Below, piece after piece: positions 46,142-53,172 of a DNA stretch of 64,000 nucleotides. The notes under the pieces were generated by a model, which saw only the letters and a program-made list of their open reading frames with translations, made no database searches and had not been told where the DNA came from. Numbering within the stretch: the stretch's first letter is position 1; each line of letters begins with the position of its first letter. A program made the position numbers and the translations under genes. This DNA is from Hungatella hathewayi (GTDB taxonomy: Bacteria; Bacillota; Clostridia; Lachnospirales; Lachnospiraceae), in assembly GCA_025149285.1 (NCBI GenBank), contig CP102274.1:144001-208000 (forward strand). The letters run 5' to 3'.

Positions 46142-46360
46142 ATGGATGAAATGAGAATAGTATCGAAATTCACGAGAGGAATCATTTCCAAAGCAATAAA
46201 GATGGTAATACGTAAGAAAACGGGATACAACATTGATATTCAGTTGAACGAGGCTATTACTACTATAAACGATGGAAAGACTCATCTTCACCTTGATGTA
46301 GATGCAGAACTCGATAAAGACGAGCTGATGAGTATCTTGAAGAGCATTGGTTTAAATTAA
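46142..46360 (+). CDS. Small protein (72 aa), unknown
   Basis: Basic N-terminal half (KFTRGIISKAIKMVIRKKTG) and acidic C-terminal half (HLHLDVDAELDKDELMSILKSIG). Ribosome-binding site AAAGGAGC. Resembles small phage structural or regulatory proteins but is not assignable. Confidence 0.65.
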   Translation: MDEMRIVSKFTRGIISKAIKMVIRKKTGYNIDIQLNEAITTINDGKTHLHLDVDAELDKDELMSILKSIGLN

Positions 46361-46363
46361 CCG

Positions 46364-46395
46364 AGAGGGGCGCATACAACGCCTCTTTCCTTTTA
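46364..46395 (+). terminator. Terminator upstream of tRNA
   Basis: AGAGGGGCG-CATACAA-CGCCTCT stem (one bulge) then TTCCTTTT. Confidence 0.8.
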
Positions 46396-46398
46396 CTT

Positions 46399-46423
46399 CG
46401 CAAAATTTACAAGGCATATTATG
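46399..46423 (+). promoter_or_regulatory. Element promoter motif, site 6 (tRNA)
   Basis: CGCA, 14 nt with TTACAA, TATTAT, G (46423). The mature tRNA begins at 46425, so initiation at the G would leave a two-base leader; a sigma-type start 7 bp beyond TATTAT would fall inside the tRNA. Confidence 0.68.
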
Positions 46424-46424
46424 A

Positions 46425-46499
46425 GAGACAGTAGCTCAGTTGGTAGAGCGCGAGACGATTAAAGTCCCGAAGTCGATGGTTCGAGTCCATCCTGTTTCT
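46425..46499 (+). tRNA. Atypical tRNA, loop centred on UUA (UAA-decoding suppressor candidate)
   Basis: 75 nt. Acceptor GAGACAG/CTGTTTC (7 bp, one G-U), U8-A9, D arm GCTC-AGTTGGTA-GAGC, T arm GATGG-TTCGAGT-CCATC and a 5-nt variable loop are all canonical. The anticodon arm is odd: CGAGAC/GTCCCG gives 6 pairs with one A-C mismatch and a 7-nt loop GATTAAA whose central triplet is TTA (46459-46461), complementary to the stop codon UAA. Positions 37-38 are A-A as usual, but position 33 is A instead of the almost universal U. A Leu(UAA) reading is unlikely because the long variable arm is missing. Discriminator T; CCA not encoded. Confidence 0.8.
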
Positions 46500-46528
46500 C
46501 TTTTATTTTTGCAGAAAGGAGAGAACGG

Positions 46529-46846
46529 ATGTCTATCGAACAACTTGACTTATTGTTATGCGATACGTATCAGATGGATGCGTGGTTTCCATTCGGTTGG
46601 AAATGGAAGAAAGAGCTTGAAAAATCGAGCTATTCGGTATGGGCTATTGATGAGTTGAAAAGATACATCGTCGGTAGACTTTATCCAAAGAAATCTGGAT
46701 CGGTTGAAGATTTCATCACATTTGTTGGTGACTTCCGGCGAATAATGAATCAGTTTTCAAAAATCAATCCGGATAACAATTTTATGTTTTCAGTAGCAGC
46801 GGACATATCCACAGATGTCCTGGATTTATTACATGCTATGAAATAA
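46529..46846 (+). CDS. Conserved small protein (105 aa), unknown
   Basis: MSIEQLDLLLCDTYQMDAWF... helical, no membrane segment. AGAAAGGAG before the ATG. Its TAA stop (46844) is in frame with the DUF6353 gene at 46862, with no other stop between. Confidence 0.7.
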   Translation: MSIEQLDLLLCDTYQMDAWFPFGWKWKKELEKSSYSVWAIDELKRYIVGRLYPKKSGSVEDFITFVGDFRRIMNQFSKINPDNNFMFSVAADISTDVLDLLHAMK

Positions 46847-46861
46847 AAACGAAAGGAGAAC

Positions 46862-47677
46862 ATGATGAAGAAACCAAATCTTCAAAGACTCGCTCAGAGG
46901 TCGAAAATCTATCTGAGAAAAGCATCACCGACAATATTGTCTGGTCTTGGTGCGGCTGGGGTTATTGTAACGTCGGTATTAGCTGTACGTGCGACACCAA
47001 AAGCTCTTCGTAAAATCAGAGCGGATAGTAAGACAAATCACGACGGTGATCCAGAGGCTTATAGCAAACTTGAAGCTGTTAAATCAGCATGGGTCTGCTA
47101 TATTCCGGCAGCAATTAGCGGTACGGCAACGATATTCTGCATCTTCGGTGCCAATGTGTTGAGTAAACGCCAACAGGCAGCACTTACCAGCGCTTATGCG
47201 TTGCTGAATGATTCCTATAACAACTATAAGGATAAGCTAAAGGAATTGTACGGCGAAGAGGCTAACCAGAAGATAGTTGATGCTATCGCAGCGGAAAAGG
47301 CTAAGGACGTGTATATTACTTCAACTGGATTAGTTAGAAACAGTTCACTTGATTTTGATGAGCATGATCCGAATGACGAAAGGTTATTCTACGATGCCTA
47401 TTCCAATCGATATTTCGAAAGTTCCATCAACAGAGTTATTCAGGCGGAATATCATTTGAACCGTGATTTTGTCATCAGCGGATATTTACCGGCGAATCAT
47501 TTTTATCAACTGCTTGGTCTTGAGCCTTTAGAAGGAGGAGATACGGTTGGATGGAGTATTGATACAGGAATATACTGGATCGATTTTAACCATTCCAAAG
47601 TAACACTGGATGATGGACTTGAAGTATTGGTTATCGATATGGATTGGGTTCCGGATGCCGGCTGGGATTCTGAATAA
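46862..47677 (+). CDS. DUF6353-family membrane protein, paralog 1
   Basis: 271 residues. The N-terminus KPNLQRLAQRSKIYLRKASPTILSGLGAAGVIVTSVLAVRATPKALRKI and a second helix with YIPAAISGTATIFCIFGANVLSKRQQAALTSAYAL define the family, found in Clostridia and their phages, function unknown. Two helices (about 25-45 and 82-100) and a soluble C-terminal domain (NRVIQAEYHLNRDFVISGYLPANHFYQLLGL...). Two further paralogs lie at 49100 and 51383. Confidence 0.82.
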   Translation: MMKKPNLQRLAQRSKIYLRKASPTILSGLGAAGVIVTSVLAVRATPKALRKIRADSKTNHDGDPEAYSKLEAVKSAWVCYIPAAISGTATIFCIFGANVLSKRQQAALTSAYALLNDSYNNYKDKLKELYGEEANQKIVDAIAAEKAKDVYITSTGLVRNSSLDFDEHDPNDERLFYDAYSNRYFESSINRVIQAEYHLNRDFVISGYLPANHFYQLLGLEPLEGGDTVGWSIDTGIYWIDFNHSKVTLDDGLEVLVIDMDWVPDAGWDSE

Positions 47678-47688
47678 ATCTGGTCATT

Positions 47689-47713
47689 CGCAGAAATTAC
47701 AAGCTGTATTATG
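47689..47713 (+). promoter_or_regulatory. Element promoter motif, site 7
   Basis: CGCA, 14 nt with TTACAA, TATTAT, G; the G starts GAAAGGAG of the 47727 gene, the same leaderless-like layout as site 1. Confidence 0.65.
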
Positions 47714-47726
47714 AAAGGAGAGTGTC

Positions 47727-47903
47727 ATTATTAGCAATAAAAGTAAATGGATTAAGGCTATTGGAGTAGCAGCAACCGTGATTGGTGTAGGCGTAAACCT
47801 TATTACCGATTGGGTGAATGAACAGAAAATGGACGAGAAAATTGAAGAAAAGGTCAGTGAAGCACTTGCCCGGAGAGACAAAGATGAAGCGGAGGAGTCC
47901 TAA
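47727..47903 (+). CDS. Small membrane protein with AUU start codon (58 aa)
   Basis: An open frame with no ATG/GTG/TTG upstream: residues NKSKWIKAIGVAATVIGVGVNLITDWVNEQKMDEKIEEKVSEALARR, an amphipathic/hydrophobic helix then a charged coiled-coil-like tail. AAAGGAG ends 6 nt before ATT (47727); a second ATT follows at 47730. The only other start, GTG at 47722, leads to a stop after 15 codons in another frame. AUU initiation is rare (known in infC). Confidence 0.65.
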   Translation: MISNKSKWIKAIGVAATVIGVGVNLITDWVNEQKMDEKIEEKVSEALARRDKDEAEES

Positions 47904-47935
47904 CAAGGCTCTTTCGCTTTTTCTTTTTGGAGGAG
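47895..47935 (+). terminator. Weak terminator after AUU-start gene
   Basis: GAGTCC-TAACAA-GGCTC stem with one mismatch, then TTTCGCTTTTTCTTTTT. Confidence 0.55.
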
Positions 47936-47939
47936 ACAA

Positions 47940-48224
47940 ATGGAATCGCCGACTGAAAGAGCCATTTATACTGTACGTTATGCTATCGCAACAATGCCCG
48001 TGGTTCAGCGTGGATATAACTTTGAGCAGGCGAGTTATATGAGATGGGCTGGAAGAGAAGTGTTAATACGACTCTGCAAACACCCAGAGATACCACCGCT
48101 GATCGTGATTGAATCATTTCGAGATGAATGTGATTCATATTCATGTGTGAATCCACGAACAAGTTATGTTTTTTCTTGTGCGAAAGATATGCTTGAGTGG
48201 ATTATTGACCTGCTAATTTCGTAG
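47940..48224 (+). CDS. Small protein (94 aa), unknown
   Basis: GGAGGAG before the ATG. Contains four Cys (LCKHP, DECDSYSCVN, FSCAKD). In frame with the preceding gene across its single TAA (47901). Not recognised. Confidence 0.65.
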   Translation: MESPTERAIYTVRYAIATMPVVQRGYNFEQASYMRWAGREVLIRLCKHPEIPPLIVIESFRDECDSYSCVNPRTSYVFSCAKDMLEWIIDLLIS

Positions 48225-48265
48225 TTACCAAATAAAAATTTTATATTCTGAAAGGAGAACGTACT

Positions 48266-49051
48266 ATGTGTACAAGAGAAATGACATTAGGAGAAGAAAT
48301 TATCAACTTAACCAAAAGAGGCATCGATGTTCCGACGGTAGAGAGGATGTATAGAAAGTACATCGATCTTGACGAAAAGGGAAAATCAGAGGGTTGTTAT
48401 GCGATTGATTTGGGACCGTTATTTCCGACATTTGATATTGGCGATACAGTTCGCTATTGCAGAGCTGATGTTGAGGCGACCTTGAATTTATTTAGAGATA
48501 CGGTACATAATCCGTATTCTACCCTTCCAGCAGACATTAAAGTTGGCGATAAAATGATGGTTCCTTTAGGAAAGCTCGGAAACTTTACAGCAACAGTTCA
48601 GAAAGTTACGAACAATAAGGTGCTATTCATTTTCGACGATTATGTTGCCAAACGCCCGATGAATGAAGATGGTGGCAATGCTGGCGGATATTCTCAGTCC
48701 GATCTGAAAAAGTGGATCGATAGCGAGCTGTACAATATGTTCCCTGCGGTTCTTAAGCAGAGAATGACCGGTTTATCAATCCCGACTCTCGGAGAGATTT
48801 GTGGCTGGGCCGATAAATGGGATCGAGATCACATCGAAGCGGATGGCGATGAGCAGCTTCCTCTTATGAAACAGAGAAGAAACCGCGTTGCTTATTACAA
48901 AAACGATTGTGAGTTCGGCTGGCTCCGCAATGCTACTAAAAAGGAATTTTCTTCGGCTACCTGTGCCTTTGTGGACGGCATTGGCTTTACGGGCTACGAC
49001 TACGCTTCGAACTCTTATGGGGTTCGTCCGGAATTCTGGTTGGTTAGATAA
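48266..49051 (+). CDS. DUF6273-domain protein with C-type-lectin-like C-terminus
   Basis: 261 residues. The N-terminal 80 residues are helical (EIINLTKRGIDVPTVERMYRKYIDLDEKGK). The second half, KVGDKMMVPLGKLGNFTATVQKVTNNKVLFIFDDYVAKRPMN...YSQSDLKKWIDSELYNMFP, is the DUF6273 domain, ending GYDYASNSYGVRPEFWLVR, a form common to C-type-lectin-fold proteins that display surface loops. GAAAGGAGAAC precedes the ATG. Confidence 0.72.
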   Translation: MCTREMTLGEEIINLTKRGIDVPTVERMYRKYIDLDEKGKSEGCYAIDLGPLFPTFDIGDTVRYCRADVEATLNLFRDTVHNPYSTLPADIKVGDKMMVPLGKLGNFTATVQKVTNNKVLFIFDDYVAKRPMNEDGGNAGGYSQSDLKKWIDSELYNMFPAVLKQRMTGLSIPTLGEICGWADKWDRDHIEADGDEQLPLMKQRRNRVAYYKNDCEFGWLRNATKKEFSSATCAFVDGIGFTGYDYASNSYGVRPEFWLVR

Positions 49052-49055
49052 ATCG

Positions 49056-49080
49056 CGGGGCCTTGTGCCCCGTTTATATT
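49056..49080 (+). terminator. Terminator after DUF6273 gene
   Basis: CGGGG-CCTTGTG-CCCCG then TTTATATTTT. Confidence 0.75.
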
Positions 49081-49099
49081 TTATGGAGGATAGACTGAA

Positions 49100-49873
49100 A
49101 TGCAGAAACCTAATTTGACTAAGATCTGTAGAAATGTAAAAACAGCTACAGTAAAGCATAGTCCTGAAATCCTCACTGGAGTTGGAATTGCCGGAATGAT
49201 TACGACTACCGTAATGGCAGTACGAGCTACTCCTAAAGCAATCCAATTATTGGATGAGGAAAAGCGACGTCAGCAGGCAGATAAACTGGAGCCGATGGAC
49301 GTCGTTAAAACTGCTTGGAAATGTTATATTCCCGCGGCAGTTACTGGAACAGTATCAGTAGCTTGTCTTATCGGGGCAAGTTCCGTTAATGCCAGAAGAA
49401 ATGCGGCACTGACCGCAGCGTACACCATTTCCGAATCAACGTTGAGAGATTATCAAAAAAAGGTAGTAGAGACAATCGGCGAGAAAAAGGAACAGACTGT
49501 GAGGGACGCGGTTGCTAAGGAACGCCTTGAGAAAAATCCTGTTGAAAATAAGGAGGTCATCGTCACAGCAAAAGGCGATACTTTATGTTTTGATGCTGTG
49601 TCCGGAAGATATTTTAAGTCAGACATCGACAAATTGAAAAAGGCCGAGAATGAATTAAATCGTCAAATGCGAGATGAAATGTATATTTCACTTAATGATT
49701 TCTATTATGAGGTTGGATTAGAGCCTATTAAGCTTGGTGATGATCTTGGCTGGAATATTGATAATGGATATATCGATCTGAGATTCAGTTCTCAGCTTGC
49801 TACGGACGGAACACCTTGTCTTGTTATCGACTATGGATATGGTCCAAGATACGACTTCCGCAACTTAATGTAA
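49100..49873 (+). CDS. DUF6353-family membrane protein, paralog 2
   Basis: 257 residues. Same plan as 46862: KHSPEILTGVGIAGMITTTVMAVRATPKAIQLLDEEKRR, second helix YIPAAVTGTVSVACLIGASSVNARRNAALTAAYTISE, C-terminal domain with ELNRQMRDEMYISLNDFYYEVGLEPIKLGDDLGWN. Function unknown. TTATGGAGGA precedes the start. Confidence 0.82.
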   Translation: MQKPNLTKICRNVKTATVKHSPEILTGVGIAGMITTTVMAVRATPKAIQLLDEEKRRQQADKLEPMDVVKTAWKCYIPAAVTGTVSVACLIGASSVNARRNAALTAAYTISESTLRDYQKKVVETIGEKKEQTVRDAVAKERLEKNPVENKEVIVTAKGDTLCFDAVSGRYFKSDIDKLKKAENELNRQMRDEMYISLNDFYYEVGLEPIKLGDDLGWNIDNGYIDLRFSSQLATDGTPCLVIDYGYGPRYDFRNLM

Positions 49874-49877
49874 GGTT

Positions 49878-49902
49878 CGCAGAATTTACAAACACTATTA
49901 TG
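49878..49902 (+). promoter_or_regulatory. Element promoter motif, site 8
   Basis: CGCA, 14 nt with TTACAA, TATTAT, G, then GAAGAACC; 40 bp before the 49942 gene. No hairpin separates it from the DUF6353 gene upstream. Confidence 0.65.
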
Positions 49903-49941
49903 GAAGAACCACATATTTCAAATCTGAAAGGAGAACATATT

Positions 49942-50223
49942 ATGGAGAACAACGAAATCATGAACAACAACGAAGAGGTTATCGAAACAACTACTGAGGA
50001 GATCGTGAAGGCGGCTTCTAACGGCGGTATGAAGAAAGCGACAACTATCGGATTGGCTATGATTGCAGGTGCATTAACCTACAAATTTGTAGTCGTTCCG
50101 GCCACAGCAAAATTCAAGAACTGGCGTGAGAATCGTAAGACGGTTGTAACTCAGCCGAAGGGCGATATCGTCGACGGAGAGTTTACGGATATCGATGAAG
50201 AGACAGAAGAGGATTCTGAATAA
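49942..50223 (+). CDS. Small membrane protein with acidic ends (93 aa)
   Basis: Acidic N-terminus, one hydrophobic segment (KKATTIGLAMIAGALTYKFVVVP, about 34-56) then a basic stretch and an acidic tail. AAAGGAGAAC before the ATG. Unknown. Confidence 0.7.
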   Translation: MENNEIMNNNEEVIETTTEEIVKAASNGGMKKATTIGLAMIAGALTYKFVVVPATAKFKNWRENRKTVVTQPKGDIVDGEFTDIDEETEEDSE

Positions 50224-50303
50224 GAATTGAATCGATGATTCAGACAGAGGGAGAGTACCTATAACAGGGTGCTTTCCCTTTTGCTTTTTAAGGGAGGTGT
50301 CCT

Positions 50304-50495
50304 ATGAATCAGTATATGTACGACGGACCGGTTATGGAGTTTGATACCTGCGTTGCAAATAGATGGCAGGGTTCTACATACGCGGCGTCTGAAAAGAAAG
50401 CCAGGAGTAATCTGGTGTATCAGTTTAAGAAGAAAACAAACCGTATTCCAAGTACGAGGATAACCCTCCCCGGAAAAGTGGTAACGGTTAATTGA
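50304..50495 (+). CDS. Conserved phage protein (63 aa)
   Basis: MYDGPVMEFDTCVANRWQGSTYAASEKKARSNLVYQFKKKTNRIPSTRITLPGKV is a basic protein of a type common in Firmicutes phages. GGGAGG precedes the ATG. It begins the tightly packed part of the element. Role unknown. Confidence 0.75.
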   Translation: MNQYMYDGPVMEFDTCVANRWQGSTYAASEKKARSNLVYQFKKKTNRIPSTRITLPGKVVTVN

Positions 50496-50509
50496 AAGGA
50501 GATTTAGAG

Positions 50510-51109
50510 ATGGAGGAATACAAATCCAATTCCCATAAATCACGACAGAACCAGAATGATGATATTCCGGAGAAAAGAGTTGAAAAGGTTGTCAGTGGTT
50601 CTGTCAAATCAAAGAAAAAGAATGGTCTTCAGAAGATTACGAACGTATTTGTTCCGGAAGATGTAGACGATGTAAAAAGCTATATTTTTGAAGACATCGT
50701 GGTTCCAGCCGTAAAAGACATTATCTTGGATGCTGTCAGAGCATTCCTTGGTGTTAGCGGAAACTCAAGGGGAGGGAGATCGTCAACGTCATCCAAGATC
50801 TCTTACCGTAAGTATTATGACGATCGGGATCGACGAGATTCGGGAAACGTATCAAGAACACGAACTGGATACGATTATGATGATATTATTCTGGAATCTC
50901 GTGGCGAGGCGGAAGATGTCCTGGAAAGAATGGACGAGCTTATTGCCACATACCAGGTAGTTAGTGTCGCCGATTTCTATGATCTGGTTGGCGTTTCTGG
51001 CAACTATACAGACAATAAATACGGCTGGACTGATATTCGGAATGCATCTGTAATTCGTGTGAGAGACGGATACATGATTAAACTTCCGAAGGCATTACCG
51101 TTGAACTAG
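50510..51109 (+). CDS. Phage protein of unknown function (199 aa)
   Basis: Start at 50510, GAAAGGAG upstream. Basic linker, then VFVPEDVDDVKSYIFEDIVVPAVKDIILDAVRAFLG, a Ser/Arg-rich middle, and a C-terminal domain ESRGEAEDVLERMDELIATYQVVSVADFYDLVGVSGNYTDNKYGWTDI. The final region resembles the C-terminal domain of the DUF6353 proteins (YDL/YEVG LExx...GW). Confidence 0.7.
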   Translation: MEEYKSNSHKSRQNQNDDIPEKRVEKVVSGSVKSKKKNGLQKITNVFVPEDVDDVKSYIFEDIVVPAVKDIILDAVRAFLGVSGNSRGGRSSTSSKISYRKYYDDRDRRDSGNVSRTRTGYDYDDIILESRGEAEDVLERMDELIATYQVVSVADFYDLVGVSGNYTDNKYGWTDIRNASVIRVRDGYMIKLPKALPLN

Positions 51110-51120
51110 GAGGGATATTT

Positions 51121-51381
51121 ATGTATGAATCAGACGATAAAATGGTGTCTCATCCGAGCCATTATCAGTCAGAAACAGGTTTGGAAGTGATCGATGTTAT
51201 TGAGGCATTCACTTTCGATTTAAAAGGTATCGAAGCAACCGATACTGGTAACATTATCAAGTATGCGTGCCGCTGGAAAAATAAAAACGGCATTCAGGAT
51301 TTGAAAAAGATCATGTGGTACACGCAGCACTTGATCGATCATTTAGAGAAGAAAGAAAAAATTGAAGAGGAGAATAACTGA
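51121..51381 (+). CDS. DUF3310-family phage protein
   Basis: 86 residues; HPSHYQSETGLEVIDVIEAFTFDLKGIEATDTGNIIKYACRWKNKNGIQDLKKIMWYTQHLIDHL covers the whole DUF3310 domain, common in phages and thought to relate to nucleotide metabolism. AGGAGG precedes the ATG. Confidence 0.88.
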   Translation: MYESDDKMVSHPSHYQSETGLEVIDVIEAFTFDLKGIEATDTGNIIKYACRWKNKNGIQDLKKIMWYTQHLIDHLEKKEKIEEENN

Positions 51382-51382
51382 T

Positions 51383-52306
51383 ATGAAGAAAGAAGAAATC
51401 ATGAAGAACGTTTCCACGACCTTCAGCAAAGTAAGTGTGAAACTTAAGAAGCATAGCCCTGAGATTCTGATAGTGGCTGGTGTTGTTGGTACCGTTGCAA
51501 GTGCTGTTATGGCTTGCCATGCAACAACTAAGTTAGACAGCGTATTGGAGAAGTCCAAGAAAGATATTGATGCTATTCACAAATGTGCTGAAAATGAGGA
51601 ACTGGCGACGGAGTATTCTAAGGACGATGCAAAGAAAGATTTGGCTATTGTTTATGTACAGGCTGGCGTAAAAGTTGCTAAGCTCTATGCTCCTGCTGTT
51701 GCCCTTGGAACTTTATCCATCGCAAGTATTGTTGCGTCTCACAATATTCTCAAGAAGAGAAATGTAGCACTGGCAGCAGCCTATGCGACGGTGGATAAGA
51801 CTTTCAAGGAATACAGAAATCGAGTCGTTGAACGCTTTGGTGCGGAGGTTGATAAAGAACTTCGCTACAACATCAAGGCAAAGAAATTTGAGGAAACTGT
51901 AACTGATCCGGACAGCGGTAAAGAAAAAAAGGTGAAGTCCACCGTAGATGTGGCGGCACCTTCTACGAACGATTACGCCCGTTTCTTTGATGAGTCCTGC
52001 GAGGCATATGAATCCAATATGGATTACAACCTTATGTATCTGCGCTCTCAGCAGAATCTGGCAAACGACAAACTTAAAGCTAATGGATATTTATTCCTCA
52101 GCGATGTATACGATCAGCTTGGCATTAAGCGTACCAAAATGAGCCAGATTGTTGGTTGGGTTTATAAACCGGAAGGAAATGAAAATGGCGACAACTTCGT
52201 TGATTTCGGGATTCTGGAGACCAACCGTGAAACCGAGGATGGTGGTTACGAGAAAGCAATTCTAATGGAGTTCAATGTAGACGGACCGATTCTCGATCTG
52301 ATCTAA
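51383..52306 (+). CDS. DUF6353-family membrane protein, paralog 3
   Basis: 307 residues, start 51383. KHSPEILIVAGVVGTVASAVMACHATTKLDSVLEKSKKD, second helix LYAPAVALGTLSIASIVASHNILKKRNVALAAAYATVDKTFKEY, then a longer C-terminal domain with YLFLSDVYDQLGI...QIVGWVYKPEG. The most divergent and longest of the three. Confidence 0.82.
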   Translation: MKKEEIMKNVSTTFSKVSVKLKKHSPEILIVAGVVGTVASAVMACHATTKLDSVLEKSKKDIDAIHKCAENEELATEYSKDDAKKDLAIVYVQAGVKVAKLYAPAVALGTLSIASIVASHNILKKRNVALAAAYATVDKTFKEYRNRVVERFGAEVDKELRYNIKAKKFEETVTDPDSGKEKKVKSTVDVAAPSTNDYARFFDESCEAYESNMDYNLMYLRSQQNLANDKLKANGYLFLSDVYDQLGIKRTKMSQIVGWVYKPEGNENGDNFVDFGILETNRETEDGGYEKAILMEFNVDGPILDLI

Positions 52307-52326
52307 TTTTTTTGAGGAGGATACAT

Positions 52327-52899
52327 ATGCGAAATTATATTCGTATGGTGGTCCTTCCTGCTCTTTGCATATTTGCGATTATTTGCACAGGTTTTGTCTG
52401 CTCGGCAGAACAGGTAAACCGGTATGAATATATCGAAATACAGCCGACTTTAAAAGCTGAACCTATTGATCCTATTGTAATTATTTCTGAGCAACCCTTA
52501 GAGGAAACGGTGTCGGCAGTTGAAATCGAAGAGTATGTGGAGGATACACTATTGCCACGGGAAGATATTGAGCTGATTGCTCTTGTAACTATGGCAGAAG
52601 CTGAGGGCGAATGCGAGGAAGGAAAGCGATTAGTGATCGACACCATATTAAATCGTGTTGATTCCGTATATTTCCCGGATACAGTGTACGGTGTTGTATA
52701 TCAAGCAAATCAGTTTTCATCCATGTGGAATGGGAGAGTTGATAAGTGCTTTGTAGACGATGATATTTGCCAGTTAGTTGAAGAGGAACTGCAATCCAGA
52801 ACTAATGTAGATACGATATTCTTCACGGCTGGTGAATATGGAAAATACGGAAGACCGATGTTTCAAGTAGGTAACCATTATTTTTCGAGCTATGAATAG
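52327..52899 (+). CDS. Cell-wall hydrolase, SleB-like, secreted
   Basis: 190 residues with an N-terminal signal/anchor (VVLPALCIFAIICTGFVCSA). The catalytic part, LIALVTMAEAEGECEEGKRLVIDTILNRVDS...DTVYGVVYQANQFSSM, is the SleB/Hydrolase_2 fold with the catalytic Glu in the MAEAEGE motif. Cleaves peptidoglycan; within the element it may help DNA entry, release or lysis. GAGGAGG before the start. Confidence 0.87.
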   Translation: MRNYIRMVVLPALCIFAIICTGFVCSAEQVNRYEYIEIQPTLKAEPIDPIVIISEQPLEETVSAVEIEEYVEDTLLPREDIELIALVTMAEAEGECEEGKRLVIDTILNRVDSVYFPDTVYGVVYQANQFSSMWNGRVDKCFVDDDICQLVEEELQSRTNVDTIFFTAGEYGKYGRPMFQVGNHYFSSYE

Positions 52900-52915
52900 A
52901 AAGGAGTCCTGAATT

Positions 52916-53011
52916 ATGACAGGTTTTATGGGATTAACATTTTCAGCATTTGCTGGTATTTGCTTTGTTAGTGGTCTGGCCGTTCTTATGGGCGGAAAGG
53001 AGCATCACTGA
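52916..53011 (+). CDS. Tiny membrane peptide (31 aa)
   Basis: MTGFMGLTFSAFAGICFVSGLAVLMGGKEHH, one helix. GAAAGGAG precedes the ATG and its TGA overlaps the next ATG. Confidence 0.6.
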   Translation: MTGFMGLTFSAFAGICFVSGLAVLMGGKEHH

Positions 53012-53172
53012 TGGATGGCATTGGAAATTTTATATCCATGATGGATTACATATTGGATACCAAAAGAAAAAGACATATCACAGGGGGCATTCTGTTGAGT
53101 GCCTCTTTACTTTTCGGTGGGCTTGCGCTTACCGTTATGACAATTCAGAACGAGGAGGACGAAGATGAGTAA
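53011..53172 (+). CDS. Small membrane protein (53 aa)
   Basis: One helix (GGILLSASLLFGGLALTVMTI) between a basic and an acidic end. Starts at the ATG overlapping the previous TGA and overlaps the next start by 8 bp. Confidence 0.65.
   Translation: MDGIGNFISMMDYILDTKRKRHITGGILLSASLLFGGLALTVMTIQNEEDEDE

Noticed and set aside
46425..46499. tRNA-Leu(UAA) reading of the tRNA
   Set aside because: The off-centre TAA would need a shifted loop and bacterial tRNA-Leu has a long variable arm, absent here.
46440..46658. 72-codon plus-strand frame
   Set aside because: It runs through the tRNA and overlaps the better-supported gene at 46529 in another frame.
48225..48265. Gap before the DUF6273 gene as another motif copy
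   Set aside because: Only loose similarity (TATATTCTGAAAGG) and wrong spacing to CGTA.
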